DNA of 10,439 bases from Pseudanabaena sp. CAN_BIN31. Its GTDB lineage: Bacteria; Cyanobacteriota; Cyanobacteriia; Pseudanabaenales; Pseudanabaenaceae. The notes below the pieces were generated by a model. That model worked only from the letters and a program-made list of their open reading frames with translations, ran no database searches and was not told the origin of the DNA. This document shows positions 1-6,868 of this stretch, piece after piece; the first letter of the stretch is position 1, and every line of letters starts with the position of its first letter. The DNA lies in contig JAJAZG010000152.1 of assembly GCA_026785865.1 (NCBI GenBank), forward strand, positions 1 to 10,439, written 5' to 3'. A program made the position numbers and the translations under genes.

Positions 1-97
1 CCCCCTCCCCCCGCCCCGTGGGGGTGTGGGGTATCAACAAATATAAAAATATTCTCTTGCCCCCCCCCCCCCCGGGGTGGGGGGCTTGGGGTGAGGG
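1..97. repeat. C/G homopolymer-rich block with G-quadruplex motif
   Basis: Two G/C-rich units are separated by an A/T-rich stretch (about 32-58). The first (1-31) is runs of C followed by runs of G, so it can pair with itself. The second has 14 consecutive C (60-73), then G4-T-G6-CTT-G4-TGA-G3 at 74-97. That matches the canonical four-tract G-quadruplex pattern on the plus strand, with i-motif or quadruplex potential on the other strand. No coding frame is recognisable. It may end the preceding transcript or be a dispersed intergenic repeat; function unknown. The long C run is prone to slippage and sequencing error. Confidence 0.6.
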
Positions 98-102
98 TCT
101 TC

Positions 103-132
103 ATTTCACGTAACATCAGTTTTAAGTGAAAT
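103..132. promoter_or_regulatory. inverted repeat ATTTCAC-N16-GTGAAAT
   Basis: Perfect 7-bp arms at 103-109 and 126-132 with a 16-nt spacer, upstream of the first gene. It could be a protein-binding site or a weak hairpin. A 7-bp repeat can occur by chance, so confidence is low. Confidence 0.2.
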
Positions 133-148
133 TGCAAAAAATATAGGA

Positions 149-163
149 ATTGACCCAGTCAAT
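149..163. promoter_or_regulatory. operator-like palindrome ATTGAC-CCA-GTCAAT
   Basis: Perfect 6-bp arms around a 3-nt spacer, about 290 bp upstream of the first start codon. The shape suits a dimeric regulator, but no regulator family is identifiable from it and its distance from the gene is large. Confidence 0.2.
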
Positions 164-445
164 AGCCCGCGCGATCGCGACTGATATGTTGGGTAGTGTC
201 AAAGCTAGCGATCGCTATGTAGTCAGATGGGCTAAAATACGATTAGCAGGGGAAAACTGTATCGGCTAACTTCGCAAATCTGCAAGCCAACTAACTCCCA
301 TAAGCACGTCAAGAAACAGAGTTAAGCGCCCTATTTAGAAATAATTGAAGTTTCTTTTTCTGGTCTGTGTTTGTAGATTGCTATTTTGTTGCCCCCTCAT
401 TTTATTTAATTTGCTCACCTTAAACAATCGCTCGACCCTCGCCTC

Positions 446-2773
446 ATGGAATTTTCGATTAATCAACTGTTAGACAATTTTTCTGATGACAAGCTAGTTA
501 CACCCAAAGCGATCGAAAAAAAACTTGGGATTGGTGATGACAGCAAAAGTGTACGTCGGCTCCAAGTTGCCCTTGATGCGCTGGAGAAAATCGGCGTTCT
601 TGAAAAAGATAAAGGACGATACCGCCGCATCCACGAAGAAGGCTTGGTGGAGGGTCGTTTGCGCTGCTCTAGTAAAGGTTTTTGCTTTGCGATCCAAGAT
701 GTCGAGGGCGCTGAAGACGTGTATGTGCGCGAGAGCCGTCTGAGCAATGCTTGGAATGGCGATCGCGTATTAGTACGGGTTACTAAAGATGGCGTGAGAC
801 GGCGATCGCCTGAGGGTGAAGTGCGCTTGATCCTTGAGCGATCGAATCCGACTTTGCTCTCAAATGTGAAATTAACTGATGGTAGCTATCGGGCCGTGCC
901 ACTAGACGATCGCCTGTTATTTGAAGTTGAGCTAGTGCCAGATGAAGAAACTCCCGATCTAGATGTAGCCGTTGGCAAACTGGTGCATTTGGAAATGGTG
1001 AGATTCTCGTTAGGTAATCACTTACCAATGGGGCGAGTTTTACAGGTTTTAGGCGATGATGCCGAGTCAACTAATGATATTGATCTAGTATGTTGCAAGC
1101 ACAATTTGCCCAGAAGATTTAGTGCTAAGGCTCTGACGGCGGCGGCAAGTTTGCCTAGAGGTGTACGAAAAGCCGACCTCAAGCATCGTCTGGATTTACG
1201 CAAAACTCTGACGGCGAGAATCGGCAATGCTGCTGCGATTTCGATCGCCGAGGTGGAGACTGGTTGGGAATTGAGCGTGCATATTCCTGATGTGGCGACC
1301 TATGTGACTGCGGGTTCACCTTTAGATTTAGAAGCACAAAAGCGACTGCGATCGTTTTTCTTGGGTGATACGATTTTGCCGATGTTGCCTGAGATGAATG
1401 TATTTAATCAGGCGGAATATCTGACAATGTCGGTATTGATTAAGTTGGATCACGAAGGAAATATGCTTTCTTTTGAGATTCAGCCTTCCGCTATTTTGGT
1501 ACGCGCTAATTTGAGTTGTCAGAGAGCGCAACAGATTTTAGATGGCAAAGTTGCCGTTGATGAGGATGCGCCTAGCCAAGAGATCGATACAGAAGTGGAA
1601 GCTCTAGTGCATTTGATTGCGAAGGTGGGGACATTGCTGCAAGAACGCTCCAATGCAATTAGGTTAGTATTACCCCAGCTTCTCTCACAAGAAGCGGATG
1701 AGGGTGTGCGCGGTCTCACGATCGTTCCATTAACCTTACCGATCGCTGGCATTGTGATGGAAGTGATGATCTTGGCAAACAAAGCGATCGCTTCTCATTT
1801 GCAGTCGCTAGCCATTCCATCAATCTATCTGCGTCAGATTCCACCCGATCAAGGCAAAATTGATGATTGGCTCAAGTTATTAGAAAGCATGGGAATCACG
1901 TTTCAGCTAGAAACTCCTGAACAAGTTCAGATTGCGGATTTGCATGGGATTTTGGAGCAGGTGAATCAGCTTGAACAGGGAGCAACTCGCGATATTCTTA
2001 AATATTTATTGCTATCAATGTTTAAGACTAATGAGTATGTGATGGCTCCTGCCATGCACTTTGGATTGGGACTAATCGAGCATCCCTATGTGCATGGTGT
2101 GTTTCCTCAAAATCACTACGCAGATTTATTAATCCAGCGTGTTTTACACACTGTGTTTGAAGAAGGACGCGATCGCCGCAGTATTAGAATTAAGGATGGT
2201 ATAAATCTCCGTAGTTCTAGCGCTCATGGGCAGGTGAATTGGAGTGTGTTGCCACCAGAAACAGAACGTGAACTGATTGAAGGTTTAGAAGCAGTTGTGC
2301 CGAAGCTCAATCAAGCTGATGCGCTGTATCATCGTTCGATTTCCGATCTTGATGGATTGCGGAAAGCAGAATTTATGCGATCGCATACAGGCGAAAATTT
2401 CTACGGCATCATTACCAGTGTCCAGTCCTATGGATTCTTTGTCGAAATCGAGTCCTTATTAGTTGAAGGGTTAGTCCATGTCAGTTCTCTTAAGGATGAC
2501 TGGTACGAGTTCCCATTAATTAATGGGAAAGGCAGGGCGCGAGCTTCAACTTTGTTGGTCGGTCGTCGCAGTGGTCGTCAATATTGCTTAGGCGATCGCG
2601 TAGAAGTACAGGTCAAGGGTGTCGATTACTACCGCCAACAAATCGACTTAGTCGCCGTTGTGAATGTTGTCGAGAGCGATCGCGACTTATCTAACACTTC
2701 AGAATCCAACCCAGAATTGGAAGCTGCTCTAGAAGAGTTTCCTGAAGAAATCGATGCAGCGATTTTAGAATAA
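446..2773 (+). CDS. zam: Zam-like RNase II/R (RNB) family protein, probably catalytically degenerate
   Basis: This 775-residue protein has the RNase R-type domain order. A winged-helix-like N-terminus (about 1-62) is followed by a cold-shock/OB segment (about 66-112), an RNB core (about 245-575) and a C-terminal S1 domain (about 648-740) with the GIITSVQSYGFFVEI pattern, then an acidic tail. Length and N-terminus fit cyanobacterial Zam, which in Synechocystis was linked to acetazolamide resistance. RNB landmarks remain: RLDLR near 248, VHIPDV at 278, PMLPE at 312, MEVMILAN near 438 and HFGLG at 538. The Asp-rich active-site block (TIDPxDAKDFDDA in the family) reads TARIGNAAAIS at 256-266, with no aspartate. 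The family's SPIRRYPDL is replaced by VFPQNHYADL at 552-561. I infer an RNA-binding or regulatory role rather than 3'-5' exonuclease activity. The frame is intact. ATG 446 is the only sensible start. It lies 41 bp upstream of the ClC gene. Confidence 0.85.
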   Translation: MEFSINQLLDNFSDDKLVTPKAIEKKLGIGDDSKSVRRLQVALDALEKIGVLEKDKGRYRRIHEEGLVEGRLRCSSKGFCFAIQDVEGAEDVYVRESRLSNAWNGDRVLVRVTKDGVRRRSPEGEVRLILERSNPTLLSNVKLTDGSYRAVPLDDRLLFEVELVPDEETPDLDVAVGKLVHLEMVRFSLGNHLPMGRVLQVLGDDAESTNDIDLVCCKHNLPRRFSAKALTAAASLPRGVRKADLKHRLDLRKTLTARIGNAAAISIAEVETGWELSVHIPDVATYVTAGSPLDLEAQKRLRSFFLGDTILPMLPEMNVFNQAEYLTMSVLIKLDHEGNMLSFEIQPSAILVRANLSCQRAQQILDGKVAVDEDAPSQEIDTEVEALVHLIAKVGTLLQERSNAIRLVLPQLLSQEADEGVRGLTIVPLTLPIAGIVMEVMILANKAIASHLQSLAIPSIYLRQIPPDQGKIDDWLKLLESMGITFQLETPEQVQIADLHGILEQVNQLEQGATRDILKYLLLSMFKTNEYVMAPAMHFGLGLIEHPYVHGVFPQNHYADLLIQRVLHTVFEEGRDRRSIRIKDGINLRSSSAHGQVNWSVLPPETERELIEGLEAVVPKLNQADALYHRSISDLDGLRKAEFMRSHTGENFYGIITSVQSYGFFVEIESLLVEGLVHVSSLKDDWYEFPLINGKGRARASTLLVGRRSGRQYCLGDRVEVQVKGVDYYRQQIDLVAVVNVVESDRDLSNTSESNPELEAALEEFPEEIDAAILE

Positions 2774-2814
2774 TCTCCATAGCTCCATAAACTATTCTTC
2801 TCTGAGTTTCCACC

Positions 2815-4776
2815 ATGTCGCTTTCCCGCTTATTGGTGACCGTTCTCAACCGTCTTCAGCCATCTGCGGAGACGGTCATGCTTGTTTCGGCGATCGCGGT
2901 CGGCGTGATCAGTGGCACTGCTGTTACCCTGTTTCGCAAACTGATTTTATTTGCTCAAGAATTTTATTGGCACAAGCTCGCCGTGGTTCTTAGTGCCAAG
3001 TGGTCTTGGGCAATTATCTGTATTCCGATGATTGGAGCGCTAGTTGTTAGCCTTTTACGCCTTAAATTAGATCTCGTAGAAGCAAACGCTTCTAACCGTG
3101 ATATTGGGCAATTATCCTATACACAGGTTCCTTTAAAAACTGTGGCAGCCGCACTTTCTCTGGGCGCGGGGGCTTCACTAGGGCCAGAAGGACCAAGCGT
3201 TGAGCTAGGTAGCAATATTGGCTCTTTGCTCGGTCAAATGATGCAATTTTCTACCGAACGAATTCGGCTGCTGATTGGTGCAGGTGGAGCCGCAGGTTTA
3301 GCCGCAGGTTTTAATGCGCCGATCGCAGGTGTATTTTTTGCCCTTGAAGTATTGCTGCGCGATTCCTATCGCACTGATAAATCTAGCCCTAATTCTGATG
3401 TCAGCGTTGTCGTGATTGCTTCGGTGATTTCGGCGCTGGTTTCACAGATCAGCCTTGGTGAACGTCCTGCTTTTAGTTTGCCTGTCTATGAAGTACGCAG
3501 CTATTGGGAATTACCGCTATACCTCGGTTTAGGGGTGCTAGCCAGTGTCGTGGCGCTGCTGTTTACTCGTGCGATCAAACAGGCGAAGAGATTTTTTGCA
3601 GGGGAATGGGCGATCGCCCCTTTTATGCAAAATCTGGCTATGCCTATAAAGCTCTTAATCGGCGGTTTTTGCGTAGGTATAATTGCGCTGACTTTTCCTG
3701 AAGCGATCGGCATTGGTTATGAAACGGTGGAATCAATCTTACAAGATACGCCGTTCAAGATTCCTTTGCTGATTATTTTGTTGGTGGTTAAGCTTTTATT
3801 GACGGCGATTAGTTCTGCGAGTGGCTTTGTCGGAGGGATATTTGCGCCTTCGATTTTTTTAGGAGCAGTGCTGGGTAGTTTGTATGGACAGGCGATCGCG
3901 AGTTTTTTACCTGCCTCGATTCCGATCGCGGCTTCTCCCGCCTATGCGCTGGTCGGCATGGCGGCAGTTTTGGCGGGGACAGTTCGCGCTCCTCTGACAT
4001 CGGTATTGCTGTTATTTGAGATGACTCGTGACTACCGCATCGTTTTACCACTGATGGCGGCTGTAGGGCTTTGTGCATGGGTACTCGATCAAATCGATTC
4101 ATCTAAAAGCGATCGCATGATCATGCAATGGTCAGATTTACCCGCCGATATTGAAGTCCTTGAAAAAATCAAAATTGCCGAGGTGATGACCCTCAATCCC
4201 GCTTCGGTAAAATATTCGATGCCTTTACTGCAAGCAGCGCAATTTATTACCAGTGGCTACCACCACAGCGCTCTGATATTGGACGATATTAACCATTTGC
4301 AAGGTATCGTTACTACTCAAGACCTCAAGCGATTCCTATCCGCACCCGCAGGCGATCGCCCTCTTGAAGAAATGACAGTCCAGAATATTTGTACTAGCGA
4401 GGTGATCTGTACTTTTGCGGATGAATCCCTTGCTGATGCTCTAAAACGTATGGCAACTAGAGATTTACGCCAAATGCCCGTAGTTGATCGCCATCAGCCT
4501 AAGCGCGTAATTGGGATGGTGGATCGACTGGCGATCACGACAGCCTACAATACGGCGCTAACAAAACGGGCGATCGCTGCTAGAATTACAGCGACTAAGC
4601 CGACATTACCTGTCGCTACTATTCACGCTACGGCTATAACCAATGGATCTAGCAATAATGCTAGTGACAAAAGCAATGGTGGGGAGAATAATCTAAGTAA
4701 TACTTTAGATAGCACTTCAAACAATAACTTAAACACAGAATCAGATATTCACAGTTCTGAGTCGATTTCCTCTTAA
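2815..4776 (+). CDS. ClC-family chloride channel/transporter with C-terminal CBS pair
   Basis: This 653-residue inner-membrane protein has about ten hydrophobic helices (about 20-430), then two CBS domains (about 454-510 and 522-580), which in this family can bind adenine nucleotides and modulate gating. ClC signatures are GPEGP at 123-127 with the gating glutamate E125, AGVFFALE near 171-178, GGIFAPSIFLG at 340-350 and the AGTVRAPLTSVLLLFEMT helix near 387-403. Several transport residues differ. The GSGIP filter motif is not recognisable (EANASNR, about 89-95). The proton-glutamate position after E178 is V179. No tyrosine is seen where the last pore helix should supply one (about 428-440). 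The last ~65 residues are rich in Asn, Ser and Thr and look disordered. No strong ribosome binding site is visible before ATG 2815. A 41-bp gap after the Zam-like gene, without a terminator, suggests co-transcription. Channel versus antiporter cannot be decided here. Confidence 0.9.
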   Translation: MSLSRLLVTVLNRLQPSAETVMLVSAIAVGVISGTAVTLFRKLILFAQEFYWHKLAVVLSAKWSWAIICIPMIGALVVSLLRLKLDLVEANASNRDIGQLSYTQVPLKTVAAALSLGAGASLGPEGPSVELGSNIGSLLGQMMQFSTERIRLLIGAGGAAGLAAGFNAPIAGVFFALEVLLRDSYRTDKSSPNSDVSVVVIASVISALVSQISLGERPAFSLPVYEVRSYWELPLYLGLGVLASVVALLFTRAIKQAKRFFAGEWAIAPFMQNLAMPIKLLIGGFCVGIIALTFPEAIGIGYETVESILQDTPFKIPLLIILLVVKLLLTAISSASGFVGGIFAPSIFLGAVLGSLYGQAIASFLPASIPIAASPAYALVGMAAVLAGTVRAPLTSVLLLFEMTRDYRIVLPLMAAVGLCAWVLDQIDSSKSDRMIMQWSDLPADIEVLEKIKIAEVMTLNPASVKYSMPLLQAAQFITSGYHHSALILDDINHLQGIVTTQDLKRFLSAPAGDRPLEEMTVQNICTSEVICTFADESLADALKRMATRDLRQMPVVDRHQPKRVIGMVDRLAITTAYNTALTKRAIAARITATKPTLPVATIHATAITNGSSNNASDKSNGGENNLSNTLDSTSNNNLNTESDIHSSESISS

Positions 4777-4835
4777 AATTTACATAGGAATTGTCTTATC
4801 TTAATATCTGGCAAATAGCCCAAATCAAGGATGTC

Positions 4836-5414
4836 ATGGATAGTCAAGAAATATTAGTTGAATTTGTAGCAAATGGCGATCGCGCTGATGGCGGGGCGAT
4901 CAAATCGATTAGCACCACGAAGATTAAAGAGAGCATTCAAAGACTTGCTAGCTTAGTTCAGCAACTTGCGACAGATAGTCCTCCCAGTCATGCCAACGGG
5001 CTAACGCTAGATGAGGTCGAAATCTCGATCAAGCTCACGGATGCAGGTGAAGCAATTTTATTAGGTGATGGGCCGAGCCATGGGGCGATGACTTTACGGT
5101 TTCGTCGCCCTAGTCAAGCAGTGGCGATCGCTCCTCCTCCCTCGCCATCACTGACCTCTAGTACAGGCGTTGACTATAACAAGCTGCAATCTTTGCTATC
5201 TAGTGGGAAATGGCAAGAAGCAAATCAAGAAACATGGAATGTAATGTGTCAGGCGGCGCGTAAAAAGGTTGGCTCTGTCTTAACTGCCGAGGAGGTTAAG
5301 CAAATTTCTTGTGATGATTTACAAATCATCGATGACCTTTGGCGATCGCATAGTCAAGGTCGTTATGGATTTAGCGCCCAAAATCAAATCTATATGTCAT
5401 CAATTTTGGGATAA
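4836..5414 (+). CDS. Pepco-like domain fused to the N-terminal half of a GUN4 domain
   Basis: I choose ATG 4836, with AAGG five bases upstream, giving 192 residues. An in-frame TTG at 4791 would add 15 residues of no domain character. Residues about 5-92 resemble the Pepco effector-associated domain described in cyanobacterial conflict/signalling proteins: LVEFVANG near 7, a helix near 27-46, then LDEVEISIKLTDAGEAILLGDG and a final LRFRRP strand. A Pro/Ser linker (about 93-110) leads to a GUN4 start: YNKLQSLLSSGKWQEANQET (about 114-133), ISCDDLQIIDDLW (157-169) and GRYGFSAQNQIY (175-186). GUN4 binds tetrapyrroles and, in the canonical protein, stimulates Mg-chelatase. This copy stops at residue 192, just after the FGFSVQ-like motif, where the family normally continues to a VGWR...GHLP segment. 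That segment appears in the next gene. It lies 59 bp after the ClC gene and is probably co-transcribed. Domain calls rest on remembered family patterns; the Pepco call is the weaker. Confidence 0.75.
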   Translation: MDSQEILVEFVANGDRADGGAIKSISTTKIKESIQRLASLVQQLATDSPPSHANGLTLDEVEISIKLTDAGEAILLGDGPSHGAMTLRFRRPSQAVAIAPPPSPSLTSSTGVDYNKLQSLLSSGKWQEANQETWNVMCQAARKKVGSVLTAEEVKQISCDDLQIIDDLWRSHSQGRYGFSAQNQIYMSSILG

Positions 5415-5438
5415 GCCTTTCTGAGATATATATTTTTG

Positions 5439-5485
5439 GTAGCGCGGGCATCCTGCCCGCAAAGCAAGCAAGATGCTCGCGCTAC
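5439..5485. repeat. intergenic palindrome (GTAGCGCG...CGCGCTAC)
   Basis: Two 22-nt arms (about 5439-5460 and 5464-5485) separated by AAA pair at 18 of 22 positions by Watson-Crick rules, with some of the rest G:U. Its core (GCGGGCATCCTGCCCGC against GCAAGCAAGATGCTCGC) looks like a dispersed cyanobacterial intergenic palindrome. It lies 24 bp after the Pepco-GUN4 stop. It lacks a T-tract, so it is more likely a mobile-type repeat or mRNA-stability element than a classical terminator. Confidence 0.7.
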
Positions 5486-5508
5486 ATTCATTTTGGAGAT
5501 ATTCTTTA

Positions 5509-5568
5509 ATGAAGATCGCCACACTTATTAATTTCTCTAATCTATATTTAAAGGGGTCAATACCATGA
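5509..5568 (+). CDS. possible 19-residue leader ORF
   Basis: ATG 5509 opens a short frame (MKIATLINFSNLYLKGSIP) preceded by GGAG at 5495-5498, ten bases upstream. Its TGA overlaps the ATG of the Hpt gene as ATGA, the arrangement used for translational coupling. Its length is well within chance and no known leader peptide is recognised. Confidence 0.2.
   Translation: MKIATLINFSNLYLKGSIP
5551..5556 (+). promoter_or_regulatory. Shine-Dalgarno AAGGGG of the Hpt gene
   Basis: A purine-rich AAGGGG lies 8 bases before ATG 5565. It is the clearest ribosome binding site in the window and supports 5565 (or the adjacent in-frame ATG at 5568) as the start. Confidence 0.5.
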
Positions 5569-6713
5569 TGGATCAAGATAAGCAAAAGCAGATTACAGGC
5601 TACTTTATTGAGGAAGCCAAGGAACATCTGCAAACAATTGAGTCAGGGCTACTTAATTTAGAAGCATTGATGAGTGATGACGAAGCTGTAAATGAGATAT
5701 TCCGAGCCGCGCACTCGATTAAGGGTGGGGCGGCGATGTTGGGATTTAGCAGCATTCAGCATGTCGCGCATAACTTTGAAGATTATTTTAAGGTGATGCG
5801 TGAGAATAAAAATTTTCAGATCGATCAGGATCTTCAGACACTTTTTTTACAAGCTTTTGATAAGTTGCAAGAATTAGTCGAACATTTGCAAAGCCCTTAT
5901 GGATTGACTAAGGACGCTGTGGATGGCGTGATGACAGGTTCTGATCAGATTTTTGCAAAGCTAAAAGCTCATTTGCAAGATTTGATTTTAAGCAAAATGT
6001 CTGAAGCCAAATCTGCGGGTATGCCAAAATCAAGTGCCAAGATTGACACAAGAGTAATGTTAGGTGCTTTTCAGTCTGAGGTTCCGCTCAAGTTACGAAG
6101 TATGCTGGAGTTGTTCAAGCAGCCCGATAGTCCTCGCAGTCGCCAAAATTTAGAATCTATCTGCACTCAGTTACAGGAAATAGGCGATCGCTTTGGTTTA
6201 GCGCCTTGGTCTGTGTTGATGGATTCAGTGAGCGCTGCGGTCTCCAATCCTAACAACCAATTTCGTACCCTTGCCCCAACTTTGATTAAAGAAATCAAGC
6301 AAGCTCAGGAACAGGTTTTAGCGCAAAAAATCGATCAAGTTAAGGCCTCACCACAGTTGTTGCAATTGATCCCCAGCACTTTGCCTCCGAAGGTGGATAC
6401 AACTGTCCCAACCAAAATCATTAGTAAAGCTGATAATACTTCAGCCGACGAAGTGAGTAAGATTTTTGGGGCGGTGATTGAAGAAGACAAGGCGATGAAG
6501 GGCTGGCAAACCTTTAGCGATCGCGTTGGTTGGCGACAAAATGGAACTTGGATTGCTTCTAATGCTGTCCCTTCTCAGCCTATACCTGATGGACATTTCC
6601 CTACACCTCTTTGGTTAGTAGGATGGCATCAGTCTAAGGATTCTAAGGCGAAGGAGTTTCAGGCACAGTATGCAGCGCTTTTAGTGAAAATTGCTAGCTG
6701 CAATATCAATTAA
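5565..6713 (+). CDS. Hpt phosphotransfer protein with a GUN4-like C-terminal tail
   Basis: This protein has 382 residues. An Hpt four-helix domain (about 8-105) carries AHSIKGGAAMLGF with the phospho-acceptor histidine H50, as in the P1 domain of CheA-like and hybrid kinases. It should relay phosphate between a histidine kinase and a response regulator, neither of which lies in this window. A second helical segment (about 160-255) could be a degenerate Hpt-like repeat; it has no HSxKG motif. A linker (about 256-293) leads to a C-terminal part (about 299-382) containing WQTFSDRVGWRQNGTWI (314-330) and PDGHFP (341-346). These match the closing half of GUN4 domains (W..F.DRVGWR.NG.W...PxGHLP). 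The opening half of GUN4 is absent here but forms the C-terminus of the preceding gene. A perfect hairpin begins at the stop codon. No membrane segment is visible, so it is likely cytosolic. The Hpt call is firm, the GUN4 tail call fairly firm. Confidence 0.85.
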   Translation: MMDQDKQKQITGYFIEEAKEHLQTIESGLLNLEALMSDDEAVNEIFRAAHSIKGGAAMLGFSSIQHVAHNFEDYFKVMRENKNFQIDQDLQTLFLQAFDKLQELVEHLQSPYGLTKDAVDGVMTGSDQIFAKLKAHLQDLILSKMSEAKSAGMPKSSAKIDTRVMLGAFQSEVPLKLRSMLELFKQPDSPRSRQNLESICTQLQEIGDRFGLAPWSVLMDSVSAAVSNPNNQFRTLAPTLIKEIKQAQEQVLAQKIDQVKASPQLLQLIPSTLPPKVDTTVPTKIISKADNTSADEVSKIFGAVIEEDKAMKGWQTFSDRVGWRQNGTWIASNAVPSQPIPDGHFPTPLWLVGWHQSKDSKAKEFQAQYAALLVKIASCNIN

Positions 6714-6755
6714 ACTCAAAGAAAAAACTCGCGTTGCGAGTTTTTTCTTTGAGTT
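6713..6755 (+). terminator. perfect 20-bp hairpin terminator after the Hpt gene
   Basis: Arms 6713-6732 and 6736-6755 are perfectly complementary around the 3-nt loop GTT. The GC-bearing tip (ACTCGC/GCGAGT) is followed by six T and preceded by six A, so it can work as an intrinsic terminator on either strand. It begins at the last base of the Hpt stop codon. Confidence 0.85.
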
Positions 6756-6756
6756 A

Positions 6757-6807
6757 CAGAGAAATATTTGAAAGTGCCGCTTTGCGGCACTTTCAAATAT
6801 TTCTTTG
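6757..6807. repeat. second perfect hairpin, apex GCCGC-TTT-GCGGC
   Basis: Perfect 21-nt arms (6760-6780 and 6784-6804) surround the loop TTT, with three further base pairs outward including one G:T. It is followed by TTTGGGTTTT. It is a second barrier or RNA structure directly after the first terminator. Confidence 0.8.
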
Positions 6808-6816
6808 GGTTTTATG

Positions 6817-6833
6817 ACAGCGCAAAGCGCTGT
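6817..6833. repeat. third short hairpin ACAGCGC-AAA-GCGCTGT
   Basis: Perfect 7-bp arms around AAA, immediately downstream of the second hairpin. A very similar ACAGC...GCTGT hairpin follows the terminator at 9632-9678, so it is part of a recurring composite. Confidence 0.6.
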
Positions 6834-6868
6834 ATCCTAGATGTAACTTATGTTGGTGAGGTGTTTGA

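Larger units (their letters stand above)
98..445. other. non-coding leader upstream of the Zam-like gene
   Basis: This 348-bp stretch holds no convincing ORF, tRNA or known small RNA that I can recognise. It contains two HIP1 octamers (about 172 and 207) and two short perfect inverted repeats, listed separately. It must hold the promoter of the gene starting at 446, but I see no confident -35/-10 pair. The last 100 bases are T-rich, and no clear Shine-Dalgarno sequence precedes the ATG. Confidence 0.5.

Noticed and set aside
230..330. Possible structured small RNA upstream of the Zam-like gene
   Set aside because: I could not fold a convincing tRNA, tmRNA, 6S or Yfr-type RNA from it by eye, so it is left as unassigned leader.
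463..1782. Several antisense frames of 67-95 codons within the Zam-like gene
   Set aside because: They lie wholly inside a well-supported gene, have no recognisable domains, and look like shadows of its codon pattern.
3501..4102. Frames on both strands inside the ClC gene
   Set aside because: They overlap the conserved ClC core, show no domain signature and have no independent ribosome binding sites.
4791..4835. Upstream TTG start extending the Pepco-GUN4 protein by 15 residues
   Set aside because: The nearest purine-rich sequence is only about two bases from the TTG. ATG 4836 has AAGG at proper spacing, and the recognised domain begins after it.
6713..6833. CRISPR-like array
   Set aside because: The repeats are self-complementary hairpins with differing stem sequences and no regularly spaced direct repeats.
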